A stretch of DNA of 64,000 bases, taken from contig DAINSK010000006.1 of NCBI GenBank assembly GCA_036741355.1, forward strand, positions 1-64,000, given 5' to 3'. The translations under genes and the position numbers were made by a program. This stretch comes from JBBRGK01 sp036741355 (GTDB lineage: Bacteria > Chloroflexota > Dehalococcoidia > CAUJGQ01). The notes beneath the pieces were generated by a model. The model saw only the letters and a list, made by a program, of their open reading frames with translations. It did not search any database and was not told the origin of the DNA. Below are positions 51,698 through 58,903 of this stretch, one piece after another. The first letter of the stretch is position 1. Every line of letters starts with the position of its first letter.

Positions 51698-51735
51698 TAT
51701 ACTTTGTAACTAATGTGTAACCAAAGTGTTACTTC
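51698..51735 (+). promoter_or_regulatory. Promoter-like region before the first Tad-locus gene
   Basis: TATACT at 51698-51703 is a good minus-10 box, although the minus-35 is unclear. Just after it, GTAAC (51718-51722) and GTTAC (51728-51732) form an inverted repeat in TGTAACCAAAGTGTTAC. A similar TGTAACCACATTG occurs at 55679-55691 before the pilin gene. This may be a shared regulator site, but the evidence is only sequence likeness. I see no gene in 51559-51799. Confidence 0.4.
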
Positions 51736-51799
51736 AACGCGGCCCGGCCCTCTGGACAAGGCGGTCGTCGATGACGATGATTCCTGCAGAGGGCCCACT

Positions 51800-52636
51800 A
51801 TGTTCAAGCGCCGACGCAAGGCTGCCACGGAAGACGATCGCCTCGACCGGGGCAGCCTCGACGTGCCCGCCGGCGCCCTCGAACCGCGTGAGCCGCCATT
51901 CGCGGCCGCTGACGTAACCGACGAAGGGGCGCCGGCGGGTTCGATGAAAAAGGTCAGCTCGCTGCGACAAAGCGTTATGCAGCGGCTGGAGACCGATCCC
52001 GAATTGCGCAAACCGGCGCCCGGAAAAATCAGCCGGTTACGTTCGCGCTTGCTGCACGAACGCCCTGACCTGCTCCTGATCGGCGCAGTTTGCGTCGTCG
52101 TGCTGGTGCTCGGACTCGCCCTGGTTCCGGTAATTTTGCATCGCTCACATGGCCGGACCTCAACTTCGCAAGCGGCCGCGATTCCGGCCACGCCTGAGCC
52201 GGCCACACTTTCTCCAACGGCAGTCGCGGCGCGGCCGCGTGCCGCGGTGACCGCGGTGTTTTCCAGCGCTTCGACGGCGACGCCCACGCCGCAACCTTCG
52301 GCTACGCCGCCCGTGACGCGGGCGGCCAATTCCGCTGCGTTCGTACCGCCGCCATCTCCCGCATCTGCTGTCCCCCCGTCCGGATCGCCCGCCCTCAGCG
52401 ATCTGGTGACCAGCGCGGCGAGTCGATCGGCGATACCACCGCCCGCTGCCGCGGCGCCGGCCGGAGCCGGCGTGGCCGCCGTGCCACCCCCTGCAACAGC
52501 TACACCCGCCGACCTCGGCCCCGCGCTCGGCAATGCGGCCTCGCAGGCGCAGCGGGCGGCAGCCGTGGCGTCCCAGCGGAGCCAGTCGGGCGGATTTGCG
52601 CCCGCAACAAGCTCACCACCCGCGCCGGCACGATAA
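51800..52636 (+). CDS. Single-pass membrane protein with Ala/Pro-rich extracytoplasmic tail, Tad locus
   Basis: I do not recognise a family for this 278-residue protein. Residues 1-90 are charged and probably cytoplasmic (start FKRRRKAATEDDRLDRG). One strong membrane helix follows (LLLIGAVCVVVLVLGLALVPVIL). The rest is low-complexity Ala/Pro/Ser/Thr. The ATG at 51800 has AGAGGG upstream; a longer frame from 51713 lacks support. It ends 21 bases before the AAA+ ATPase gene, so both probably belong to the pilus locus. The partial gene at 63302 has the same plan. A role as a pilus-base or anchoring subunit is a guess. Confidence 0.65.
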   Translation: MFKRRRKAATEDDRLDRGSLDVPAGALEPREPPFAAADVTDEGAPAGSMKKVSSLRQSVMQRLETDPELRKPAPGKISRLRSRLLHERPDLLLIGAVCVVVLVLGLALVPVILHRSHGRTSTSQAAAIPATPEPATLSPTAVAARPRAAVTAVFSSASTATPTPQPSATPPVTRAANSAAFVPPPSPASAVPPSGSPALSDLVTSAASRSAIPPPAAAAPAGAGVAAVPPPATATPADLGPALGNAASQAQRAAAVASQRSQSGGFAPATSSPPAPAR

Positions 52637-52657
52637 GGCGCTGACGAGAGGAAAAGC

Positions 52658-54058
52658 ATGGTCCAGACGGTAGAGTTGCGGGGTCCGCTCAACGGGGCAG
52701 AGCGCGTCGATTCATTGGAGGCGATCTGGCCGGAAGCGCCGAACACCGTCGAGGAAACGGGCTTGTCGTCACTATTTCTCGAGGAGCTGGCGCTGAAGAC
52801 GGTCCATTATGCGGGCCCGTCCACCCTGGAACACATCGCCCGCCGCATGGGGTTGTCAGTCTCGATCATCGAGGACATTTGCGACTCGCTACGCAGCGCC
52901 GGCCTGGTTGAGGCGGCCGGCGTGTCAGAACACAGCGGCCAGCAGTATTCGACACTGGGTTACAAGTTCGCGCTCACCGGTCGCGGCGAGCAACGGGCCG
53001 CCGACGCGCTTACCCGCTCGCGCTACGCCGGCCTGGCGCCTGTCGTGCTGGATCAATATATCGGGCTCGCGGTGCGCCAATCGTTGCGGTCTGCACCGGC
53101 AAGTCCCGAACAGATATCGGCAGCCATGGCGTCATTTGTTTTGCAGCCGCACGTGCGCGAATCGCTGGCGCACGCATTTCATTCGGGCCGCCCGGCGCTG
53201 ATCTACGGCGAAACAGGGAACGGCAAGACCGCCATCGCCGACGCCTACGCACGCAGCTTCGTCGAGAACGTGCTCATTCCCGGTGCGCTGTATGTCCCTG
53301 GGCATACGATTCGCATCTTCGATGCCGCCGTCCACCGCCGTGTGGATCCGGCCACCGACCGCGATGTTCCGGCTTCCACCGATGAAGAGATAGACGGCAG
53401 CCCCGAGCCGGGGATCCTACGCCGTGTCAAGCGAGCTGTTGACCATCGCTGGCTGCCGGTGCGCCGGCCGGTTGTGGTCGTCGGCGGCGAGCTCAACGCC
53501 GACGGCCTGGAGTTGGCGTACGACGAGACGGGCGGCTTCTACATCGCGCCGCCGCACCTCAAGGCACAGGACGGCATCTTCATCATCGACGACTTCGGCC
53601 GGCAGCAGGTGCGGCCCGAAGAGCTGCTCAACCGCTGGATCGTTCCGCTCGAGCGCGGTTACGACCTGCTGACGCTCAAGAGCGGCGAGTCCCTGAGCGT
53701 ACCGTTCGAAACGAGCGTGTTGTTCGCGACCAACCTGTCGCCGGCCGATCTCGCCGACGAGGCATTCCTGCGTCGCATCCCGTACAAAGTGCGGTTGACC
53801 AACCCCGGCGAACCGGAAATGGCCGAGATCACGCGGCGCGAATGCCGCGGGCGGCAGATTGAGTGCGACGAAGCCGGCGTGGAGGCCATCGTCGCCGCCA
53901 TCTTCCGGCCCGGCCGGCCGGCGCCCAAGGCCGTTTATCCACGCGACCTCATTTCCATCATCGAAGACGGCGCTCGCTACAACGGCCGCCCGCTGGTGTT
54001 GACGCCCGAGACGGTCGCGGACGCCTGCGACGTTTACTTCCTCGACGGAGCGAGCTGA
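52658..54058 (+). CDS. AAA+ ATPase with N-terminal winged-helix domain, Tad locus
   Basis: This 466-residue protein starts with a winged-helix-like part (FLEELALKTVHYAGPSTLEH, then ARRMGLSVSIIEDICDSLRSAGLVE). The AAA+ core has Walker A YGETGNGKTAIADA (K190), Walker B GIFIIDDFGR (D311, D312), a sensor-1-like VLFATNLSP and RRIPYKV with a possible arginine finger. It lies before and overlaps the prepilin-peptidase gene by one base (TGATG), so it should be translated with it. It is not one of the standard Tad components (CpaF is the motor ATPase). A role in assembly, remodelling or regulation of the pilus is inference. Confidence 0.75.
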   Translation: MVQTVELRGPLNGAERVDSLEAIWPEAPNTVEETGLSSLFLEELALKTVHYAGPSTLEHIARRMGLSVSIIEDICDSLRSAGLVEAAGVSEHSGQQYSTLGYKFALTGRGEQRAADALTRSRYAGLAPVVLDQYIGLAVRQSLRSAPASPEQISAAMASFVLQPHVRESLAHAFHSGRPALIYGETGNGKTAIADAYARSFVENVLIPGALYVPGHTIRIFDAAVHRRVDPATDRDVPASTDEEIDGSPEPGILRRVKRAVDHRWLPVRRPVVVVGGELNADGLELAYDETGGFYIAPPHLKAQDGIFIIDDFGRQQVRPEELLNRWIVPLERGYDLLTLKSGESLSVPFETSVLFATNLSPADLADEAFLRRIPYKVRLTNPGEPEMAEITRRECRGRQIECDEAGVEAIVAAIFRPGRPAPKAVYPRDLISIIEDGARYNGRPLVLTPETVADACDVYFLDGAS

Positions 54059-54606
54059 TGACGGTGATGCGGTTGCGGACTGCCGTGTTGCCTGCCGGAG
54101 AACGTGCCGCGCTGGTGACCGGCGCGTGCATGGCGGCGGTAACCGGCTTCGCCGTGTACCGCGCCGACAACCCGCTGCACTTCGCCATGCTCGCGTCGGC
54201 CTCCCTGCTGCTGGTGGCGCTGGCTGCATGCGACCTGACGACGATGTTGCTGCCGAACCGGCTGACGTATCCCGGCCTGGCCGCCGCGGTGCTGCTCGCC
54301 GGCGCCTGGCCGGATCACTCCTGGGTCTCGTCACTCGCCGGTGGTGCTGCCGGCGGGGCGATCATGCTCGCTCTGTTCCTGTTGGTTCCGGGTTTCGGCG
54401 CGGGAGACGTGAAGCTGTGCGCCTTGATCGGCCTGCTGGCCGGCTGGCCGCACTTCGGCGTCGCCCTGATCGCGGGAGTGATGGTCAGCGGCGTCGTCGC
54501 GCTGTTAGGACTGTTGTCGGGCAGGCTGGGGCGTCGCGACAGCATGCCCTACGGGCCGGGTCTGATCGCCGGCGCGCTCTATGTCCTGCTCTTGGTTCGG
54601 CCTTGA
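54058..54606 (+). CDS. Type IV/Flp prepilin peptidase (A24 family, TadV/CpaA type)
   Basis: This 182-residue membrane peptidase cuts leader peptides from Flp pilin and pseudopilins. The two catalytic aspartates of the family are D59 in AACDLTTMLLPNRLT and D117 in the GAGDVKLCALIGLL motif. It has about five or six membrane helices and lacks the N-terminal methyltransferase domain of larger PilD enzymes. The ATG at 54058 shares a base with the preceding stop. The pilin substrates lie downstream at 56.0 and 56.4 kb. Confidence 0.9.
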   Translation: MTVMRLRTAVLPAGERAALVTGACMAAVTGFAVYRADNPLHFAMLASASLLLVALAACDLTTMLLPNRLTYPGLAAAVLLAGAWPDHSWVSSLAGGAAGGAIMLALFLLVPGFGAGDVKLCALIGLLAGWPHFGVALIAGVMVSGVVALLGLLSGRLGRRDSMPYGPGLIAGALYVLLLVRP

Positions 54607-54685
54607 CTGAGGCGGCGATTAGGCGCTCGTTCAGAGTGCCAACCGCCGAGTAACTGCCGTAGAGCGGCCGAGAGGGGAGGCTACC

Positions 54686-54967
54686 ATGGCGAACCTGATC
54701 CGGAATCGCTGGTTGTGGCTCGCGTTGTTGGGCGCGGCGCTGTTGTTCGGCCTCGCGGCCGGCGAGCGTCTGCCCGGCCCGACGATGGTACACGCCGCGG
54801 GGAGCGGGCAGCGTATCGTTCAGCCCAGCAAGCGGCGGAACCGTGGTGACCGTGACCTTCTCCATCGCTTGAAGCCGGCACTCGCACACGCGCACCTGCA
54901 CCTTCACGGGGGATCCGCAGGTGCGGGCTGCCACTTTAACCGAGGTAACAGATGCGTAAGTCCGTGA
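54686..54967 (+). CDS. Small secreted protein, possibly frameshifted
   Basis: The ATG at 54686 has a strong ribosome site (GAGAGGGGAGG), followed by a clear signal peptide (RNRWLWLALLGAALLFGLAAG, cleavage near residue 38). The annotated frame then ends in an unnatural basic and His-rich tail. One base over, the sequence reads VSFSPASGGTVVTVTFSIA, a TGA, and then TRTCTFTGDPQVRAATLTEV to a stop at 54957-54959. This suggests that the natural protein was a short secreted beta-rich domain, broken by one frameshift near 54810 and perhaps one stop. It overlaps the next gene start by a few bases. Confidence 0.5.
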   Translation: MANLIRNRWLWLALLGAALLFGLAAGERLPGPTMVHAAGSGQRIVQPSKRRNRGDRDLLHRLKPALAHAHLHLHGGSAGAGCHFNRGNRCVSP

Positions 54968-55590
54968 CCCGCGATAGTGCCGTAGCCTCGCTGATCTGGC
55001 GCTGTGTGAGCACGTCGGTGCTGGTCGCGCTGTTCCTGGTGTTCGCGTTGGCCCACTTCAGCGCCTGGCGAAAAACGGGTGAATTCAACGGCCTGGGCCT
55101 CGTCGCCGACGAAGCAGTGCTGGCGGTGCTCTTCCTGGTGCGCCGCCCCGCCAGACGGACCTCGTCGGCACCAGTTGATTGGCTGGTCGCGATCGCCGGA
55201 ACGTGGCTGGTCCTCGCGCTGCGGCCCGCGCCGCATCCTGTGCCCGGAATGGGGTTGGTTGGCCTCAGCATCCAATTCGTCGGGCTGGCCGGAGCGGTTG
55301 TCTCGCTGGCCACGCTGGGGCGCAGCATCGGCGTCGTGGCGGCGGACCGCGGGCTCAAAACCGTCGGGCCGTATGCCGTTGTTCGGCACCCCGCCTATCT
55401 CTGCTACCTCGTCATTCAGCTCGGCTACCTGCTGCAAAACCCCAGCCCGTGGAACGTTGGCGTCGTCCTGATCGCTACCGCATGCCAGCTCGCCCGCATC
55501 CGTGCCGAGGAGCGGTTGCTCGCGGCGGAAGAGGGCTTCCGCGCGTACTCGGCCCGCGTCCGTTACCGGCTGATCCCGGCATTCTATTGA
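54952..55590 (+). CDS. Isoprenylcysteine-carboxylmethyltransferase-like membrane protein
   Basis: This 212-residue membrane protein has about five helices. The C-terminal part GPYAVVRHPAYLCYLVIQLGYLL and ARIRAEERLLAAEEGFRAYS is the signature of the isoprenylcysteine O-methyltransferase/PEMT-like family, where the RHP motif binds S-adenosylmethionine and the EE pair is conserved. The ATG at 54952 has GAGG upstream. It lies between the peptidase and pilin genes, and could methylate a membrane lipid or a peptide terminus. A link to the pilus is possible but not shown. Confidence 0.78.
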   Translation: MRKSVTRDSAVASLIWRCVSTSVLVALFLVFALAHFSAWRKTGEFNGLGLVADEAVLAVLFLVRRPARRTSSAPVDWLVAIAGTWLVLALRPAPHPVPGMGLVGLSIQFVGLAGAVVSLATLGRSIGVVAADRGLKTVGPYAVVRHPAYLCYLVIQLGYLLQNPSPWNVGVVLIATACQLARIRAEERLLAAEEGFRAYSARVRYRLIPAFY

Positions 55591-55999
55591 ACCGGCGCCG
55601 GCAAGGCGTGCGCCGCAGCGCGGTCGTATCGCTGATTATTGTAAGATTTCTGTGATTGCAATATTTCTTTGATGGTACTGTAACCACATTGTCGTCAAGG
55701 CTGTAGTATGGTTACCAAACGGGGAGGACGAACGATTTAGTAAAACCGCGCCGAACGGTCGTATTCCCCCTAATGTGGAACGTTACGCATCCGATAACTC
55801 TCATGTAGAGTGACGGACAAAGGCCCTTCATCCCGCTACCAGATTGCAGTCAACACCGTGTGCAGCACCAACTGCAGGCAAAAGCCGGTAGCAGGGTAAG
55901 TTGCCGAGAAAGCGGAGGTAGACCAGAGAAACGATTTACACACCGTGTCCCCCAGACCTGGCAGCATATGTACTCGGGACAAAGTCCCGAGGAATAAGA
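55591..55999 (+). promoter_or_regulatory. Long leader/promoter region before the Flp pilin gene
   Basis: This 409-base stretch has no gene that I can see. It is AT-richer than its surroundings in its first third, where a TGTAACCACATTG motif (55679-55691) and a related GGTTACCAAAC (55710-55720) occur and the promoter probably lies. The rest would be a long untranslated leader, ending in the hairpin at 55973-55991. I looked for a cyclic di-GMP riboswitch because of the context but could not fit one. Confidence 0.45.
55973..55991 (+). other. Hairpin directly before the pilin start
   Basis: CTCGGGAC (55973-55980), loop AAA, GTCCCGAG (55984-55991) form a perfect eight-base stem. The end of the stem runs into GAGGAATAAG, the ribosome site for an ATG at 56000, while the ATG at 56021 has its own purine stretch (AGAGAGGGA). 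The hairpin could protect the 5' end of a heavily translated message or gate the first start. Confidence 0.65.
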
Positions 56000-56020
56000 A
56001 TGAGAGAGGGAATCACAACA

Positions 56021-56221
56021 ATGTCGACTCTAACCGCAACGTTCAACTGGATAGCCGCGGCCATCGAGAGCATGAAGCGTGAAGCGGGCCAGGGGCTCAT
56101 CGAGTACACGCTGATCGCGGCGTTGATCTCCGTCGTCGCCATCGCGGCCATGATTGTCGTCGGCACGAACGTCACCGCCGTCTTCACCGATGTCTCCGGC
56201 AAGCTGGCGGGGGCGGTCTAA
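56021..56221 (+). CDS. Flp-type major pilin
   Basis: This is a 66-residue prepilin. The leader MSTLTATFNWIAAAIESMKR ends with EAG, and the cut after G23 would give QGLIEYTLIAALISV with Glu at +5 and Tyr at +6, as in Flp pilins. The mature protein of 43 residues is one hydrophobic helix plus a short polar tail (FTDVSGKLAGAV). An ATG at 56000 would add seven residues to the leader and also has a ribosome site. The prepilin peptidase at 54.1 kb should process it. It is followed by a very stable hairpin, which may set its level above that of the assembly genes. Confidence 0.9.
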   Translation: MSTLTATFNWIAAAIESMKREAGQGLIEYTLIAALISVVAIAAMIVVGTNVTAVFTDVSGKLAGAV

Positions 56222-56260
56222 CACGCCGCCAAGGCGTTGAGAGCCCGCCGCTGCATCAGA

Positions 56261-56322
56261 GAGTGCCCGTTCCGCCCTGTCCCCCGGCGCGACGGCCGGG
56301 AAGCAGGGCGGGACGGGCACTC
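56261..56322 (+). terminator. Very long hairpin between pilin and TadE genes (attenuator or RNA-stability element)
   Basis: The arms 56261-56279 and 56304-56322 pair over 19 bases (GAGTGCCCGT... against ...ACGGGCACTC) with one wobble. Inside them CCCGGC (56283-56288) pairs with GCCGGG (56295-56300). No T-run follows, so it is not a standard intrinsic terminator. Between an abundant pilin and low-level assembly genes, such a structure may stop part of the transcription or protect the pilin message from 3' decay. Confidence 0.75.
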
Positions 56323-56383
56323 TTGCCGCGGTCGTAAAACGCGCGTCGATCGATTCGCAACCCGGGAAAGGCTCAGCACCCTA

Positions 56384-56809
56384 ATGAAACGACGGCAGTG
56401 CCAAAGGCTGAACGGGAGCGAGGGACAAGCGCTGATCGAGTTCGCCTTGATCCTCCCCCTGTTCCTCCTGCTCCTGTTCGGCATGATCGACTTCGGCCGC
56501 GCCTACTCCGCCTCTGTGACGCTCACCAACGCGGCGCGCGAGGGCGCCCGCTACGGCGTGATCCAGCCGGCGAACACCTCTGGCATCGTCAGCAGGGTCC
56601 AGAACACGGCCGGGCCGTACAACGACAGCAACTTGACCGTCGCCCCATCCTGCAGTCCAAGTTGTAGCAGCGGCAACGATGTGATCGTGCAGACGACGTA
56701 CCAGTTCTCGTTTATCACCCCGCTGGCCGCAATCGCTAACTTCGTCTCGGGCGGGGCGCTGCCCAGCACACTGTCCCTAAAGTCCTCCGCCAACATGCGG
56801 ATTGAGTGA
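56384..56809 (+). CDS. TadE-like pseudopilin
   Basis: This 141-residue protein opens with a short leader, then EGQALIEFALILPLFLLLLFGMIDFGRAY. The cut after G14 gives QALIEF with Glu at +5, so it should also be processed by the prepilin peptidase. The segment ASVTLTNAAREGARYGV is typical of TadE. Two cysteines (SCSPSCSS) may form a bridge in the exported part. The ATG at 56384 is used; the longer frame from 56237 runs through the hairpin and is not credible. It starts the run of pilus-assembly genes. Confidence 0.87.
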   Translation: MKRRQCQRLNGSEGQALIEFALILPLFLLLLFGMIDFGRAYSASVTLTNAAREGARYGVIQPANTSGIVSRVQNTAGPYNDSNLTVAPSCSPSCSSGNDVIVQTTYQFSFITPLAAIANFVSGGALPSTLSLKSSANMRIE

Positions 56810-56818
56810 GGTCCCAGT

Positions 56819-57676
56819 ATGGCTGCAACCTGGACTGCCCGACAAACGGCCAATACATCGAAGAACCGGCGAGCGCTGCTGCTTTCCCTGGTACTCGGTC
56901 TGCTCGCCGCGTTCCTGCTCTTCCGCCTGGTAACGGCCGCGCAACCCAAGAGCGCGGCACCCGTTACCGTGCCGGTGCTGGTAGCGAAACAGGACATCCC
57001 TGCCCGCACCGTGGTCACCGGCGGCATGGTAGCGGTCAAGCAGGTGCCGGCCAGCCTCCGCCTGGCCAGCGCCTTCACGGATAGCAAGGTTGCCATAGGA
57101 CAGGCCGCGCGTGCTCCCATCAGCGCGGGCGAACAGGTGCTCACGAGCCAGATCACCAGCAACACGGTGGAACTTGGTTTCTCAGGCCAGGTGCCGGCCG
57201 GCATGCGGGCGGTTTCGATCAACGTCCAGGAAGTGGTGAACTCCGGCAACCTGGTCCAGCCCGGAGATAGCGTGGACGTCATCGGCGTCTTTCAGGTTGT
57301 CGGCAAAACGGTGGACGGCAGTACCGTTCTGGTGAAAGACAACAGCGGGGATCAGCCGAAACGGCTGACCAGCGTGACGCTGGCGCAGGACGTGAAAGTG
57401 CTGGCGGTGGCGCAATCGTTCGACGATACGCCGTCAAAAACTCCGAGGACGGCAAGCAAGACGGGGCAGGGTGACGTTAAAACGGTCACGCTGGCGGTCA
57501 CGCCCGAGGATGCGCAAAAGGTGTTCCTCGCCGACGAAGACGGCACCCTCCGGCTGGCCCTTCACCGCTTCGACGACCACGAAACTCCGGCTATAGCGCC
57601 GATTGATAACAGCGTCGCCGGCGTCACCGGCTCGTCGACGTCCAATGGTCCGCAACCTGGGAGTCCGCAACGATGA
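56819..57676 (+). CDS. cpaB: Flp pilus assembly protein CpaB (RcpC)
   Basis: This 285-residue protein has one N-terminal membrane helix (ALLLSLVLGLLAAFLLFRLV), an SAF domain (VTVPVLVAKQDIPARTVVT and ISAGEQVLTSQI) and the RcpC/CpaB domain (MRAVSINVQEVVNSGNLVQP and GDSVDVIGVFQVV). It acts outside the membrane in the Tad secretion path. The ATG at 56819 has GAGG upstream and lies nine bases after tadE. Its stop overlaps the cpaE-like start by four bases. The last 40 residues are a Ser/Gly/Asn-rich tail. Confidence 0.9.
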   Translation: MAATWTARQTANTSKNRRALLLSLVLGLLAAFLLFRLVTAAQPKSAAPVTVPVLVAKQDIPARTVVTGGMVAVKQVPASLRLASAFTDSKVAIGQAARAPISAGEQVLTSQITSNTVELGFSGQVPAGMRAVSINVQEVVNSGNLVQPGDSVDVIGVFQVVGKTVDGSTVLVKDNSGDQPKRLTSVTLAQDVKVLAVAQSFDDTPSKTPRTASKTGQGDVKTVTLAVTPEDAQKVFLADEDGTLRLALHRFDDHETPAIAPIDNSVAGVTGSSTSNGPQPGSPQR

Positions 57677-58902
57677 ACCGCCGCCCGACCGTCATCATAC
57701 TCGACCCGGATCCGGGTACCCGCGCCGAAACCCACCGGACGCTGACGCTGGCCAACCTGACGGTGCTCACGGAAGGCGGGCACGGCATCGATGGTCACAC
57801 GCTCGTCGCCGCCGCCGCTCCAGACTGCGTGGTGCTGGCGCTGGAACCACCGGTAGAGCGCGGCCTGCAAACGCTCGAAGCGATCGTCGCGTCGTACCCC
57901 ACGGTACCGGTGGTCGTGTACTCGTCGGTCGAGGATGGCGCCTCGGTGCGCAGGGCCATGGTGGCCGGCGCCAGCGACTACCTGACGTTGCCGCTGAACG
58001 GCCGCAATGCCAGCGAGGCGATTCACGGCGCCCTTAGCAGGGTGAAGGTACCGCTAGGAACGGGCGTTACCGGCGATTTGGCGGACTCGACCGGTCCAGC
58101 CCTCTCCGGCCGTGCCGGCATGGTGATTACCGTGTTTGGCGCCAAGGGCGGGATCGGCAAGACGACGATCTCGACCAACCTGGCAACCGCGCTCGCCCGC
58201 GACACCGGCGCCTCGGTAGCCCTGGTCGACATGGACACGCGCTTCGGCGACGTCGCGATCATGCTGGACGTCGGCGTCGAGATGAGCCTGGGCGAGGCCG
58301 CGCGCGACGTGGACAAGCTCGATCGGACCACCATTCAACGCTACCTGACGCGGCACCCGTCGGGCGTTTCCGTGCTGCCCGCGCCCACCGATCCAGCCCA
58401 TTGGGACGCGATCGCGCCCGAGCAGGTTGAGCGCATCGTTCACCTGCTGGCACAGACGCACGATTACGTCATTCTCGACACGCCCGGCGCATTCAACGAG
58501 CTTGTGGCGCTGTCACTCGACCTCGCCAACGTGGTGCTATTGGTCACCAGTCTGGAAATGGCGAGCATCAAAGACACGTCTGTCGTGCTCAAAATGCTGC
58601 GCTCGTGGTCATTCCCGGAAGACAAAGTGCGTCTCACCGTCAACCACGTCAACCAGGCCAACAGCATCAACGAAGCGGACATCGCGCGGACGCTCGATTA
58701 CAAGGTCTTCTGGTCGATCCCCTACGACGAGGCAGTGTCGAAGAGCAACCAGGTGGGTCAACCGTTGGTGCTGTGGCGCCCGCGGTCGCGCGCCGCGACC
58801 AACATGGCGCACCTGGCGGTGCTCGTGGGAGGCGGCAGTCCACGGCCCGTGCAGCTTGGCCGGTCCGGCATGCTGCAGCGGCTGCTGATGCGGAAGTCCT
58901 AG
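57673..58902 (+). CDS. cpaE: CpaE/TadZ-like protein: pseudo-receiver plus MinD/ParA-type ATPase
   Basis: This 409-residue protein localises Tad machinery to a cell site in studied systems. Residues 1-125 form a response-regulator-like domain, but the phospho-acceptor position is Ala (PDCVVLALEPP, A57) and the usual YLxKP lysine is missing (DYLTLPL), so it is unlikely to be phosphorylated. The ATPase domain has the deviant Walker A FGAKGGIGKTTISTNLATAL with K163, then VALVDMDTRFGDVAIML and DYVILDTPGAFNELVALSL. It overlaps cpaB by four bases and the next gene starts two bases after its stop. Confidence 0.88.
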   Translation: MNRRPTVIILDPDPGTRAETHRTLTLANLTVLTEGGHGIDGHTLVAAAAPDCVVLALEPPVERGLQTLEAIVASYPTVPVVVYSSVEDGASVRRAMVAGASDYLTLPLNGRNASEAIHGALSRVKVPLGTGVTGDLADSTGPALSGRAGMVITVFGAKGGIGKTTISTNLATALARDTGASVALVDMDTRFGDVAIMLDVGVEMSLGEAARDVDKLDRTTIQRYLTRHPSGVSVLPAPTDPAHWDAIAPEQVERIVHLLAQTHDYVILDTPGAFNELVALSLDLANVVLLVTSLEMASIKDTSVVLKMLRSWSFPEDKVRLTVNHVNQANSINEADIARTLDYKVFWSIPYDEAVSKSNQVGQPLVLWRPRSRAATNMAHLAVLVGGGSPRPVQLGRSGMLQRLLMRKS

Positions 58903-58903
58903 C

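Noticed and set aside
55831..55960. Resemblance to a cyclic di-GMP (GEMM) riboswitch before the pilin gene
   Set aside because: GCAAAAGCC and GGTAGC occur near each other, but the conserved tetraloop-receptor arrangement and second stem of GEMM could not be placed.
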